Shown here piece by piece: positions 55,554 to 64,000 of a DNA stretch of 64,000 nt. The number at the start of each line of letters is the position of its first letter. Positions within the stretch are counted from its first letter, which is position 1. The translations under genes were made by a program, and so were the position numbers. The stretch spans positions 70,850 to 134,849 of the forward strand of contig NZ_JBHEBG010000005.1 in NCBI RefSeq assembly GCF_046557915.1, written 5' to 3'. The notes beneath the pieces were generated by a model. It saw only the letters and a list, made by a program, of their open reading frames with translations, was not told the DNA's origin and did not search any database. This DNA comes from JBHEBG01 sp046557915. GTDB lineage: Bacteria; Bacteroidota; Bacteroidia; Flavobacteriales; Flavobacteriaceae.

Positions 55554-56120
55554 ATGTCGTTCTTAGAATTTTATAATCTCATTTTAAACACGTCCGTTAC
55601 TTCCTACGATGCCCTACCCTACCCTGTAACCAATATTAAATTTAAAAAAGGCGAAGTAATAACTTCTCCAGGGAAGGTAGAGGATGTTGTCTATTTCATA
55701 AACGAGGGTATCGTTGAACTGACTATTAAAAGTTATATGTCGGAAAAGGTAATCGATTTCTTTTTTGATCAAGAAATGGTAGCCTCCCTTTCTTCTTTTC
55801 TAACTCAACTTCCTTCCAAGGTTGAAGTGTTGGCGCTAACGGACTGTACCATGGAAATGATTACTTACAAAGATTTGATGAAGGCCTATGGGCACTCGCC
55901 CGATGCCAATAAATTAGGTAGGATCTTAGTAGAACAGGCATATATAAGAAAAGCAAAGAGAGAACAAGACTTTTTGGCCAAAACAGCGGAGGAGCGCTAT
56001 ATTGAAATGTTTGAGACCAAGGCACAGTATATTTCTAAAATACCCGTAAACAAAATAGCAAAATATCTGGGCATACACCCCGAAAGTCTCAGCAGAATCC
56101 GAAAGAAACTGAATTCCTAA
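55554..56120 (+). CDS. Crp/Fnr-family transcriptional regulator
   Basis: 188 residues. N-terminal cyclic-nucleotide-binding-like jelly roll (KFKKGEVITSPGKVEDVVYFINEGIVELTI...) and C-terminal helical part with a short HTH-like end (RYIEMFETKAQYISKIPVNKIAKYLGIHPESLSRIRKKL). The flavobacterial subgroup lacks a recognisable cAMP-binding Arg-Ser motif, so the ligand is unknown. The 242-bp gap before it is AT-rich with no clear promoter match. The following desaturase-like gene may be a target. Confidence 0.88.
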   Translation: MSFLEFYNLILNTSVTSYDALPYPVTNIKFKKGEVITSPGKVEDVVYFINEGIVELTIKSYMSEKVIDFFFDQEMVASLSSFLTQLPSKVEVLALTDCTMEMITYKDLMKAYGHSPDANKLGRILVEQAYIRKAKREQDFLAKTAEERYIEMFETKAQYISKIPVNKIAKYLGIHPESLSRIRKKLNS

Positions 56121-56163
56121 CATAGGTCAAGCCCAATTTTTAGTTTAAGTTTTTTATGGCACA

Positions 56164-56171
56164 TATTTTTG
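56164..56171 (+). promoter_or_regulatory. Possible -7 box before the fatty-acid hydroxylase gene
   Basis: TATTTTTG is a full TAnnTTTG match 25 nt before the ATG at 56197; no clear TTTG is found at the -33 distance. The short leader makes this tentative. Confidence 0.35.
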
Positions 56172-56196
56172 CCGTCAAAATTTTAAACTAAAGATC

Positions 56197-56976
56197 ATGG
56201 AAAATTTCATTTCTCAATTACCAAGTCCCTTAGAAATCTTACTAGACCCCGTTTCATTAATTGTTTATGCCATCTTTGGAGGGTTATTCCTTTGGGAATC
56301 TGCGTTCCCTGCAAGAAAACTGCCCAAAATACCTTTCTGGAAACTTAGGGGTTTAACGTTCTTCTTGGCATTTATGCTACTTACTACCTATATACCACTA
56401 GTATGGGACGGATTTTTTGCTTCCTATCAGTTAATGAATCTAAGCACTTTAAGTCTTTGGATACAGGTAGTCCTAGGAATATTTGTATTTGAGTTGGTGC
56501 AATATGGTTGGCACATTTGTATGCATAAGTCCAATTTTCTGTTTAGGGTGTCCCATCAAATTCATCACAGTGCCGAAAGATTGGATGTACCCAGTGCCTT
56601 TATGTTCAGCATTAATGATATGATAGGCCTATCGCTAGTAGGTTCGGTAAGTTTTGCTTTGATTATGGGCTTGGCACCACAGGCAATAACCCTTGTTATT
56701 CTCATTACCGCTTTCATGGGTATTTTTCAGCACGCCAATATCAATACTCCCCAATGGATAGGCTACATTATTCAACGCCCGGAAAGCCATAGCATACATC
56801 ATGCAAGGGGAATACACAAGTACAACTACACCGATTTGCCCATCATAGATATTATGTTCGGGACATTTAAAAACCCTAAATCGTACGAGCATGAAACCGG
56901 ATATTACGACGGTGCCTCCAATCGAATATTGGAAATGCTTCGCTTCAAAGATGTTACCACAAAGAAAAGCGAATGA
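56197..56976 (+). CDS. Sterol desaturase/fatty acid hydroxylase superfamily protein
   Basis: 259 residues with four or so TM helices. The di-iron histidine boxes are HICMH (HxxxH), HQIHH (HxxHH) and the C-terminal ESHSIHHARGIH with QH nearby. The family inserts hydroxyl groups or double bonds into lipids at the cytoplasmic membrane. The substrate is not known. It follows the Crp-type regulator by 76 nt. Confidence 0.9.
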   Translation: MENFISQLPSPLEILLDPVSLIVYAIFGGLFLWESAFPARKLPKIPFWKLRGLTFFLAFMLLTTYIPLVWDGFFASYQLMNLSTLSLWIQVVLGIFVFELVQYGWHICMHKSNFLFRVSHQIHHSAERLDVPSAFMFSINDMIGLSLVGSVSFALIMGLAPQAITLVILITAFMGIFQHANINTPQWIGYIIQRPESHSIHHARGIHKYNYTDLPIIDIMFGTFKNPKSYEHETGYYDGASNRILEMLRFKDVTTKKSE

Positions 56977-57121
56977 AAAAACTGGCAATCACCTGGTTCG
57001 GATGGGGTTTGGGCAATAAAATGTCCTCCTTAAAGAAAATTAGTGCACAGTGGGTCTAATAGTTGACAGGCACAAAATCATCAATAAATAGCAGCGTTTA
57101 AATCAATTAAAACTAGAAATC

Positions 57122-57760
57122 ATGAGTATGGAGTTTAAAAACAATCGAATTCTAGGGCCTCTTAACTCCTGGATGTTTAAGGTTCTTTCGGGTTATATGA
57201 ATTATCTTTTTGGAAAATCAAAAAGAGCCCTTTTTAAGGATCATCCGGAAACTGTTGTAGAAATAGGTCCGGGGGCCGGGGCCAACATAAGATATTTAAG
57301 AAGGGGCACCAAATTAATTGCCGTTGAGCCCAATGTGCATATGCATGCCAATCTTAAAAAATGTGCAGATAAATACGGAATACGGCTAGAAATAAAAACA
57401 CTTATGGGCGAGTTTATTGATCTACCAGACAATTCGTGCGATTTTGTTATTAGTACTTTGGTGCTTTGCACGGTACAGCACCCATCAAAGTGCGTAGATC
57501 AAATAAAGCGGATTTTAAAACCTTCGGGCAGTTTTGTGTTTATTGAGCATGTTAAGGCAAAAGATAATTCTATACTGGCCTTTATTCAAAAAATTACCCA
57601 TAAGCCATGGCATTGGTTTTTTGAGGGTTGTAATACCAATAGGGATACCAAAACACTATTGGAATTGGCCGGATTTAGCTCTTTAAAACTAGAAAAGTAC
57701 AATTCTTACTCCCCATTTGTTCCCATAATCCCACAAATTAGGGGAAGGGCAATTAAATAA
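57122..57760 (+). CDS. Class I SAM-dependent methyltransferase (METTL7-like)
   Basis: 212 residues. SAM-binding motif I is VVEIGPGAGANIRYLRRGTKLIAVEPN (~41-67). Motif IV region (CDFVISTLVLCTVQHPSKCVDQIKRILKPSGSFVFIEHV) matches Methyltransf_11/METTL7-like proteins, and WHWFFEGCNTNRDT is typical of that group. The acceptor is unknown, perhaps a lipid or thiol. It may form a unit with the hydroxylase gene 145 nt upstream. Confidence 0.88.
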   Translation: MSMEFKNNRILGPLNSWMFKVLSGYMNYLFGKSKRALFKDHPETVVEIGPGAGANIRYLRRGTKLIAVEPNVHMHANLKKCADKYGIRLEIKTLMGEFIDLPDNSCDFVISTLVLCTVQHPSKCVDQIKRILKPSGSFVFIEHVKAKDNSILAFIQKITHKPWHWFFEGCNTNRDTKTLLELAGFSSLKLEKYNSYSPFVPIIPQIRGRAIK

Positions 57761-57782
57761 AGGGTGTACGCCAAAGGTTCTG

Positions 57783-59756
57783 TTATTTTGATTTTACAAT
57801 ATGCTGTCCTTTTATTTGAACAATGGGGAATTCTGTACGTCTGTTGAGCTCTAACTCTTCAGCTGTGCAATCATCCCGCACATCACAATCATTTACAAGT
57901 TTCCTTTCTCCATACCCAGTGTACGATAAAACATGATGTTCTGGTACGCCATTGGCAATTAGGTATTCATAGGTAGACTTGGCCCTTCGCTCAGAAAGGC
58001 TATCATTATATCCATGGCTCCCAATCGGATCCGTATGCGATTCTAATCTAATAATCATGTCCGGATAGGTCGTGGTCATAAGCTTAACCACCTTATCTAG
58101 TTCCCTGGCAGCATCTGGCCTTATATTGTGTTTGTTGAAATCAAAATAGATTTTATTGAGTCCGGCAAGAACCTTAACGTCCATGATGGGGTCTAAAGTA
58201 ATGTTCTGCACCACTACCCTATCCGATCTGGGCGTGGTATAAGTATCGAAATACACATTCTTTTTTGGGTGTGTTTTTCTCGATGCTTCGATCATATAGT
58301 TGTGCTTTCTATCTATAAAAATTTTGTAGTAGCCCTTTTTATCAGTATAGGTCTCGGCAACAAACTCGCTTGTCTTTTGATCGGTTAAAGTGATTTTTAC
58401 ATCTTTAAGGGGTTGTAGATTAATACCATCCATTACTTTGCCCTCTACCCTTAACTCCGGATAGAACCTAAATTGATAGATATCATCACCTCCCGTACCT
58501 CCATTTCTGTTAGAACTTACATAGCCATCTATACCATTATCATGTGCGTAATAACCAAAATCGTCTTTTTCACTGTTCAGCGGTTTTCCAAGGTTAATGA
58601 CATCTTTAAATGTCCCTGTAGAATCTGATACGGTTGCAAAAACATCGAGTTGTCCAAAGCCGGGATGTCCGTCGGAAGAAAAGAACAATTGTCCTTCATT
58701 GTTTACATGTGGAAACATTTCATTGCCTGCGGTATTTACCACCGGACCAGCATTTATCGGTTCTCCAATACCTCCACGTGCATGAATTTTTGCATAATAA
58801 ATATCGGTACCACCATAGCCTCCAGGTCTATCTGACGCAAAGTACAAATAGGTTCTTTCGGTGTTGACAGATGGATGTCCCGATGAATAATGATCTGCAT
58901 TCATTCGCATATTTCGGGTTACCTTCCAATCGCCATCAATAAGTTCGGCCTTATATATTTTTAAATTGTTTAGGCTTTCAACTTTGCGATCCTCCTTTTT
59001 GGTATAGAAACCTTCTTTGTTATCAAAATAGTTGTTTCTGGTAAAGTAAACCACTGTGTCGTTCCTATGATCGGTTGAAAAAACGATGGAACTTTCATGG
59101 TATTTTGAATTGATTTCGCCTTTAAACTTTACAGGTTTGGAATCTTGGTCGTCTTCTTTTACGTAATAAATATCTAACCATGCTTCGTTGTTCCACCCGT
59201 ATAAATCCTCAGATGTTTCATTGATTCTGCTAGAACTGAAGTATAGTTTTCCGTTATGGACAAAGGTGCCAAATTCGCTATACCGCGTATTGAAGTTTAC
59301 TTCCTCTACCTCATAACTCTCCCTACTATTAAAAAGTACTGATGCAAAATTCCCTTCTTTTAGATATCTTCTAAGGTATGCATCGTTTTTAACCAGTTTT
59401 TTATAGCGTTTAAACCACTGAAGCGCTTCTTTCTCCTTACCGGCACTTTTTAATGCCATGCCATATTTAAAATAATATGATGGTTCTATGTCATCTTCAT
59501 TTATAAACCGTTTAAAGTAAGGAATGGCTTTGTCAAAGTTACGTAGCATTAAATGACATTCTGCCAACCGTTGCCATGCATGACTGGTATGATTATCCTT
59601 CAATGCCAACTTTTCATACTTCGGGATGGCCTTTGCATAGGCAAATTTGTAAAATAACTCGTCTGCCTGACTTCCAAGGTTTGATTGCGCTGTTGAACTA
59701 GTTGTTACACTAATGGAAAACAGCAATAGTATGGTGAAAAAGTAGTTTATCTTCAT
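57783..59756 (-). CDS. OmpA-family outer-membrane protein with TPR and PD40 repeats
   Basis: 657 residues with signal peptide. TPR-like repeats ~25-130 (ELFYKFAYAKAIPKYEKLAL..), PD40/WD40-like propeller ~170-400 (LYFASDRPGGYGGTDIYYAKI, LFFSSDGHPGFGQLDVF), a carboxypeptidase-regulatory-like domain ~435-520, and a C-terminal OmpA domain (IYFDFNKHNIRPDAARELDKVV, SHTDPIGSHGYNDSLSERRA) that binds peptidoglycan. The architecture resembles PorE/SprE-neighbour proteins of type IX secretion and gliding. It follows PorP/SprF by 11 nt. Confidence 0.93.
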   Translation of the reverse strand: MKINYFFTILLLFSISVTTSSTAQSNLGSQADELFYKFAYAKAIPKYEKLALKDNHTSHAWQRLAECHLMLRNFDKAIPYFKRFINEDDIEPSYYFKYGMALKSAGKEKEALQWFKRYKKLVKNDAYLRRYLKEGNFASVLFNSRESYEVEEVNFNTRYSEFGTFVHNGKLYFSSSRINETSEDLYGWNNEAWLDIYYVKEDDQDSKPVKFKGEINSKYHESSIVFSTDHRNDTVVYFTRNNYFDNKEGFYTKKEDRKVESLNNLKIYKAELIDGDWKVTRNMRMNADHYSSGHPSVNTERTYLYFASDRPGGYGGTDIYYAKIHARGGIGEPINAGPVVNTAGNEMFPHVNNEGQLFFSSDGHPGFGQLDVFATVSDSTGTFKDVINLGKPLNSEKDDFGYYAHDNGIDGYVSSNRNGGTGGDDIYQFRFYPELRVEGKVMDGINLQPLKDVKITLTDQKTSEFVAETYTDKKGYYKIFIDRKHNYMIEASRKTHPKKNVYFDTYTTPRSDRVVVQNITLDPIMDVKVLAGLNKIYFDFNKHNIRPDAARELDKVVKLMTTTYPDMIIRLESHTDPIGSHGYNDSLSERRAKSTYEYLIANGVPEHHVLSYTGYGERKLVNDCDVRDDCTAEELELNRRTEFPIVQIKGQHIVKSK

Positions 59757-59767
59757 AGTCTCCGTGA

Positions 59768-60676
59768 TTAAAAGTATCGTGGTGATTTAAAAAGCTTGGT
59801 CTTTGTTGAAAATCTTGGTTCATAGATCAGGATAACCTCGTGTGTACCCCCTGTATAAGGTCTTATCGTAGAAGTGGGTAAGTCATACGCGTATCCCAGT
59901 CTAAAATTGTTGGCAATTTGATAATCCATGAAACCTCCAAAATTAGTGGCATCATTTAGTCTATAGGATCCTCCAAGCCAGAACTTGTCATAAAACAAAA
60001 AACTTGTGGTAAAGTCATAAGATGCCGGAGCTCCATTCGTGAATTTGCTCAATACCGTTGGTCTAAACTTTATGTCTGCCGAAATATCGAGTACCAGTCC
60101 TCCAATGGCATAATAACTGTTTCTTTCAAGGGCTTCAAACTCACCTTCGTTCAAATCGGTGTTTAAAATTCTAGGTGAAGAGACCCCCATATACCATTTG
60201 TCACTGCTTAGGTATAGTCCGGCCCCAAAATTTGGCTTCCAACTATTGAAAGTAGATCGAAAAAATGGGTCGTTCAAATCTGGGGTTTCCAATTGATAAT
60301 TGGTAAAACCGGCCTTTAAGCCGAAAGATAGTTTTGCATTATATGAAACAGGAATGGTATAAGAGAAATCACCATAAACGTAGTTGGTATTCTCAAATCC
60401 CAATTGGTCCGTAATATAGGAAATACCCAAACCAACCTTCTCATTTTTCATGGGAGCATGAAACGAAAATGTGCTTGTGGTAGGGTTTCCATCCAATCCT
60501 GCCCATTGGTTTCTGTGCAAGGCCGTCATGTTAAGTGTTTCGCGGCTTCCGGCATAGGCTGGATTAACCGAGATGGTGTTGAACATATACTGTGTAAATT
60601 GGGGCAATTGTTGTGAAAATGACGGAAATGTCATTAACCCCAAAACCAACAAACAGAATGAAGTAATTTTTTTCAT
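59768..60676 (-). CDS. PorP/SprF family type IX secretion outer-membrane protein
   Basis: 302 residues with signal peptide. The family signature QLPQFTQYMFNTISVNPAYAGSRETLNMTALHRNQWAGLDGNP opens the mature protein, and a 14-strand-type beta barrel pattern follows. SprF-like proteins are needed for delivery or anchoring of the adhesin encoded next to them, as SprF is for SprB in Flavobacterium. Here the neighbour upstream is the large Calx-beta/CHU_C adhesin, so it is likely its dedicated partner. Confidence 0.94.
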   Translation of the reverse strand: MKKITSFCLLVLGLMTFPSFSQQLPQFTQYMFNTISVNPAYAGSRETLNMTALHRNQWAGLDGNPTTSTFSFHAPMKNEKVGLGISYITDQLGFENTNYVYGDFSYTIPVSYNAKLSFGLKAGFTNYQLETPDLNDPFFRSTFNSWKPNFGAGLYLSSDKWYMGVSSPRILNTDLNEGEFEALERNSYYAIGGLVLDISADIKFRPTVLSKFTNGAPASYDFTTSFLFYDKFWLGGSYRLNDATNFGGFMDYQIANNFRLGYAYDLPTSTIRPYTGGTHEVILIYEPRFSTKTKLFKSPRYF

Positions 60677-60880
60677 GACTATATGGTTAAGTTTTAAGTG
60701 TTTTTTAATTTAAGATTCGGTCGCTATGGATATACAAAGCAATGAAAACATGCTCTTATTCAGCAATTTACACGTTAAAGACGTCTCAAAATTCGTTCTG
60801 GGAACCATCTTTCGGCGAACTGTAGTTTTCTATAGACGAGTGCCTTTAGTACGTTGTTAAGCGCGTTGTATAATAAAATA

Positions 60881-60908
60881 TAAAGCCCAACGTGGTTGTT
60901 GGGCTTTA
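60881..60908 (-). terminator. Terminator after the adhesin gene
   Basis: An 11-bp perfect stem (TAAAGCCCAAC / GTTGGGCTTTA) with a 6-nt loop, 5 nt after the adhesin stop codon on the minus strand, followed by TATTTTATT. It should limit read-through into PorP/SprF. Nothing else is evident in the 237-bp gap. Confidence 0.85.
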
Positions 60909-60913
60909 TACTC

Positions 60914-63900
60914 TTATTTACTGGTTCCGAGATAGATATATCCGTTAACGGGCTCAAAATCTGCTCCTCTAACATTGATAAGGTAGTAATAGGTTCCTGC
61001 AGGTAGCATACCCGAATCACCGAAGGAATTGTTCGGTGCAAATCCACCCCAACCATTTTCGTAGTTGACCGCTTCAAAGACTTTATCTCCCCATCTATTG
61101 AATATCATTACGTCAAAAGTATAGTTACAATATTCAACACCGGTAATTTCAAACATATCATTTATACCATCACCATTGGCGGTAACGGTTCTGGAAACCT
61201 GTATCTGATTTCTTCCACAGGGTACACAATCGCTATTTACTACGATCGTAATGTCCGCATAGTATTTACAGGTACCTTCTGTAGATGCATATGAAATAAG
61301 GTATTCCCCTACCTCTAAATCGGTTGGGTCGAAAATACTTCCTTGCAAAACAACATTACCGTTGATTACTTCGAACACACCATTGGTATCAAAATCCGCT
61401 GGTAAGTAGTTTACTAAATCAATGGCATCGTCCTCTACACAGATTTCGATGGTAATTTCCTCCAATTGCGGTTGCATTACAAAAATGATCTGCTCAAAGG
61501 AGGCCGTATTATCACAAGAATCTGTTACTTCCCAGGTTCTAATGATCATGTAATCGTCCGTATCATCCGAGAAGACTGTATCCTCAGAGAAATCTACATT
61601 ATAGTTGCCACAACCGCCCATAAAGATCGGCTGGGGTACTTCTGGTATCTCATCCCCACAGGTAATGGTAATTTCCTCATCGTATCCACTAGCGGTAATA
61701 GGACCAGTAGTTTCTATCGTAATTACCTGAGTATGGGCATTTACGTTACCGGCACAGTCTTCGGTAGACCAGATTCTTGTAACTGTATAGCCTAGCGCAC
61801 AATTTGCATTATTGGTAATGGTTTCATCAAAGGTTACCGAAACATCTGCATCGCAATTGTCCATTGCCGTCAACGTTACCGCATCTGGTACTTCATTGCA
61901 TAATACCGTCATGTTTTGTGGCAAGGTCTCCACAAAAGATGGTGCTTGAACATCTTCAACAGTAATCGTCTGAACATGAACCGTAGGATTGTTTGCGCAG
62001 TCCATGGCCGTCCATGTCCTGGTTATGGTATAATCCGATCCACAACTGTCGGTATCAGTGATTTGTTCGTCAAATGTTACCGATGCATTGCTGTCGCAAT
62101 TGTCTATAGCCGTTAAGACAGCGGCCTGTGGAACAGCATCACACGAAACCGTTATATCGGTTGGAAGGGTTTCAACAAAGGTTGGTGCTTCCGTATCTTC
62201 CACAGTAATGGTCTGTACATGTACCGTAGGATTGTTTGCACAGTCCATGGCCGTCCATGTTCTGGTTATGATATAATCGGATCCACAACTGTCGGTATCA
62301 GTGATTTGTTCGTCAAATGTTACCGATGCATTGCTGTCGCAATTGTCAATAGCTGTTAAGACAGCGGCCTGTGGAACAGCATCACACGAAACCGTTATAT
62401 CGGTTGGAAGGGTTTCAACAAAGGTTGGTGCTTCCGTATCTTCAACAGTAATGGTCTGTACATGTACCGTAGGATTGTTTGCACAGTCCATGGCCGTCCA
62501 TGTTCTGGTTATGATATAATCGGATCCACAACTGTCGGTATCAGTGATTTGTTCGTCAAATGTCACCGATGCATTGCTATCGCAATTATCTATAGCGGTC
62601 AGGACTACAGCCTGTGGAATGTTGTCACACGAAACTGTGGTATCACCAGGAAGGCTTTCAACAAAGGTTGGAGCCTCATTGTCTTCAACAGTGATAATTT
62701 GTGCATGTATTCTAACATTGCTAGCACAGTCGGTGATGGTCCAAGTTCTTGTAATTGTATATTCGGTATCGCAACCGTCATCTTGCCCTGTGATGGTTTC
62801 TTCAAACTGTTCTGAATAGGCACATCCAGTACTGTTAAGTGTAATGGTAGGTACTATCGGAATTTCATCACAATTTACTGTAATATCCCCGGGGAAATCG
62901 CTTTCGCTATCATTGTCGGTTATATTTCCGGTGGCTTGGTCGCCATTGATGCCAATTACATTGGTTGAAAGATTCGACAGATTTACAAGGTAAGATTCTG
63001 TAGTTTCAACAATTACATCATCAATGATCGTCACCGTGATGTCGTGGGACTCGTCGTCCGTGCCCGCGAAGGAAAGCTGTCCCGTAGTGGCCGTATAGTC
63101 GCCAGGCTGTGCCGCGCTGCCGTCCGAGGTGGCGTAGTCCACCGTGAAGCCCCCCTGTACGTTGCCCGTAAGGCGTACACGGAAGGTGGCCGTGCCCGCG
63201 CCCTCGTCCACCGTCACGTCATTGGAATCGAACGAGATGCCGTTGCCGGCGCCACCGTCGTTGTCCGTGATGTTGCCCGTGGCCGTATCGCCGTTGATAC
63301 CGATAAGGGCCGTCGACAGGTCCGATAGCGTTACCGTGAAGTTCTCCGTAAGCTCTATGATGTCGTCGTCGATGATCGTCACCGTGATGTCGTGGGACTC
63401 GTCGTCCGTGCCCGCAAAGGTCAGTCGGCCGCTCGCCGCCGTATAGTCGCCAGGCTGTGCCGCGCTGCCGTCCGAGGTGGCGTAGTCCACCGTGAAGCCC
63501 CCCTGTACGTTGCCCGTAAGGCGTACACGGAAGGTGGCCGTGCCCGCGCCCTCGTCCACAGTCACGTCATTGGAGTCGAACGAGATACCGTTGCCGGCGC
63601 CACCGTCGTTGTCCGTGATGTTGCCCGTGGCCGTATCGCCGTTGATGCCGATAAGGGCCGTCGACAGGTCCGATAGCGTTACCGTAAAGTTCTCCGTAAG
63701 CTCTATGATGTCGTCGTCGATGATCGTCACCGTGATGTCGTGGGACTCGTCGTCCGTGCCCGCGAAGGTCAGTCGGCCGCTCGCCGCCGTATAGTCGCCA
63801 GGCTGTGCCGCGCTGCCGTCCGAGGTGGCGTAGTCCACCGTGAAGCCCCCCTGTACATTGCCCGTAAGGCGTACACGGAAGGTGGCCGTGCCCGCGCCCT

Positions 63901-64000
63901 CGTCCACAGTCACGTCATTGGAGTCGAACGAGATGCCGTTGCCGGCGCCACCGTCGTTGTCCGTGATGTTGCCCGTGGCCGTATCGCCGTTGATACCGAT
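60914..64000 (-). CDS. Large repetitive T9SS-exported adhesin: Calx-beta and HYR-like repeats with gliding-motility C-terminus (5' end outside window)
   Basis: The frame stays open to base 64000, so the N-terminus is missing; 1,028 residues are visible. From the N side: about three Calx-beta domains of 116 residues (TFRVRLTGNVQGGFTVDYATSDGSA..DYTAASGRLTF), then about five HYR-like repeats of ~81 residues with paired cysteines (AIDNCDSNASVTFDE..CGSDYIITRTWTAMDCANN), then the CHU_C-type domain (TVTANGDGINDMFEITG...VMIFNRWGDKVFE...YYYLINVRG) that marks type B T9SS export. Calx-beta domains bind Ca2+. A cell-surface adhesin or motility role is inferred, with PorP/SprF and OmpA downstream. Confidence 0.93.
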   Translation of the reverse strand: MGINGDTATGNITDNDGGAGNGISFDSNDVTVDEGAGTATFRVRLTGNVQGGFTVDYATSDGSAAQPGDYTAASGRLTFAGTDDESHDITVTIIDDDIIELTENFTVTLSDLSTALIGINGDTATGNITDNDGGAGNGISFDSNDVTVDEGAGTATFRVRLTGNVQGGFTVDYATSDGSAAQPGDYTAASGRLTFAGTDDESHDITVTIIDDDIIELTENFTVTLSDLSTALIGINGDTATGNITDNDGGAGNGISFDSNDVTVDEGAGTATFRVRLTGNVQGGFTVDYATSDGSAAQPGDYTATTGQLSFAGTDDESHDITVTIIDDVIVETTESYLVNLSNLSTNVIGINGDQATGNITDNDSESDFPGDITVNCDEIPIVPTITLNSTGCAYSEQFEETITGQDDGCDTEYTITRTWTITDCASNVRIHAQIITVEDNEAPTFVESLPGDTTVSCDNIPQAVVLTAIDNCDSNASVTFDEQITDTDSCGSDYIITRTWTAMDCANNPTVHVQTITVEDTEAPTFVETLPTDITVSCDAVPQAAVLTAIDNCDSNASVTFDEQITDTDSCGSDYIITRTWTAMDCANNPTVHVQTITVEDTEAPTFVETLPTDITVSCDAVPQAAVLTAIDNCDSNASVTFDEQITDTDSCGSDYTITRTWTAMDCANNPTVHVQTITVEDVQAPSFVETLPQNMTVLCNEVPDAVTLTAMDNCDADVSVTFDETITNNANCALGYTVTRIWSTEDCAGNVNAHTQVITIETTGPITASGYDEEITITCGDEIPEVPQPIFMGGCGNYNVDFSEDTVFSDDTDDYMIIRTWEVTDSCDNTASFEQIIFVMQPQLEEITIEICVEDDAIDLVNYLPADFDTNGVFEVINGNVVLQGSIFDPTDLEVGEYLISYASTEGTCKYYADITIVVNSDCVPCGRNQIQVSRTVTANGDGINDMFEITGVEYCNYTFDVMIFNRWGDKVFEAVNYENGWGGFAPNNSFGDSGMLPAGTYYYLINVRGADFEPVNGYIYLGTSK
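61916..62640 (-). repeat. Tandem 243-bp (81-residue) HYR-like coding repeats
   Basis: Three copies with period 243 bp. Equivalent points lie at 62058, 62301 and 62544. The middle copies are almost identical in DNA, including silent sites. They lie in the adhesin gene and keep the frame. Confidence 0.9.
63026..64000 (-). repeat. Tandem 348-bp (116-residue) Calx-beta coding repeats, GC-rich
   Basis: The marker GATCGTCACCGTGATGTCG recurs at 63026, 63374 and 63722, exactly 348 bp apart. Copies are nearly identical at DNA level and continue past the window edge. Composition is far more GC-rich than next to them: 39 of 60 bases are G or C at 63121-63180 against 28 of 60 at 62881-62940. Confidence 0.93.

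Noticed and set aside
56973..57059. 28-codon frame (MKKLAITWFGWGL...) overlapping the stop of the hydroxylase gene by ATGA
   Set aside because: The coupling-type overlap is suggestive, but the frame is tiny with no further support.
62301..62519. Identical 72-residue plus-strand frames recurring in the adhesin
   Set aside because: Antisense shadows of the 243-bp HYR-like repeats.
63044..63794. Regular 348-bp spacing, considered as a CRISPR-like or satellite array
   Set aside because: The repeats are in frame, encode Calx-beta domains, and have no spacers of variable sequence.

Overview
The window looks like a chromosomal segment of a marine member of the Flavobacteriaceae (Bacteroidota). The signs are SusC/SusD pairs, type IX secretion/gliding-motility proteins (PorP/SprF, CHU_C-type C-terminus), a lipoprotein-rich proteome, an FGE-activated Cys-type sulfatase, and Bacteroidota-type promoters (TAnnTTTG -7 boxes). 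The genus is not determined. No rRNA, tRNA, CRISPR array, transposase or phage gene was seen.

Layout. 1-8.5 kb is an Rhs region. The 3' part of a giant Ig-like/DUF6443/Rhs protein is followed by its small membrane neighbour. Then come decayed or displaced Rhs pieces: a remnant of the Rhs core, an orphan membrane-anchored gene, and a truncated Rhs tip with a lipoprotein. These are framed by two copies of a ~160-bp non-coding repeat. 8.6-24.7 kb is mostly housekeeping: OxyR, lipocalin-like lipoproteins, a PBP4-type D-Ala-D-Ala carboxypeptidase, MsrA, a NudK-like Nudix hydrolase, DUF2461, AIM24-like, DUF4442, a PadR-PspC-DUF2807 envelope-stress cluster, dipeptide epimerase plus a BioF-like PLP enzyme, TrxB, an FGE-like lipoprotein and an aldo/keto reductase.

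24.6-54.7 kb is the core of interest, a galactose-centred polysaccharide utilization locus. On the minus strand are galT, galK, a Na+/sugar symporter, a cytoplasmic GH36 alpha-galactosidase and a GntR-type regulator, with an AraC-type membrane regulator and a transporter further along. On the plus strand are SusC, SusD, two tandem ~1,170-residue FG-GAP/ASPIC (CRTAC1-like) lipoproteins, a vanadium-haloperoxidase-like lipoprotein with all vanadate ligands, an exported GH36, a GH97 with the retaining alpha-galactosidase signature, a Cys-type sulfatase and a DUF5009/HGSNAT-like membrane protein. A 22-bp sequence occurs once directly downstream of a TAnnTTTG box in each of the two divergent promoters, so the two arms appear to form one regulon. 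The inferred pathway is surface capture, desulfation and alpha-galactoside cleavage, uptake through SusCD, symport, cytosolic cleavage, then the Leloir pathway.

54.7-64 kb holds MarC, a Crp-type regulator, a fatty-acid hydroxylase/sterol-desaturase-like protein and a methyltransferase. It ends with a minus-strand adhesin - PorP/SprF - OmpA/PD40 set. The adhesin runs off the right edge and carries nearly identical 348-bp Calx-beta repeats of much higher GC than their surroundings.
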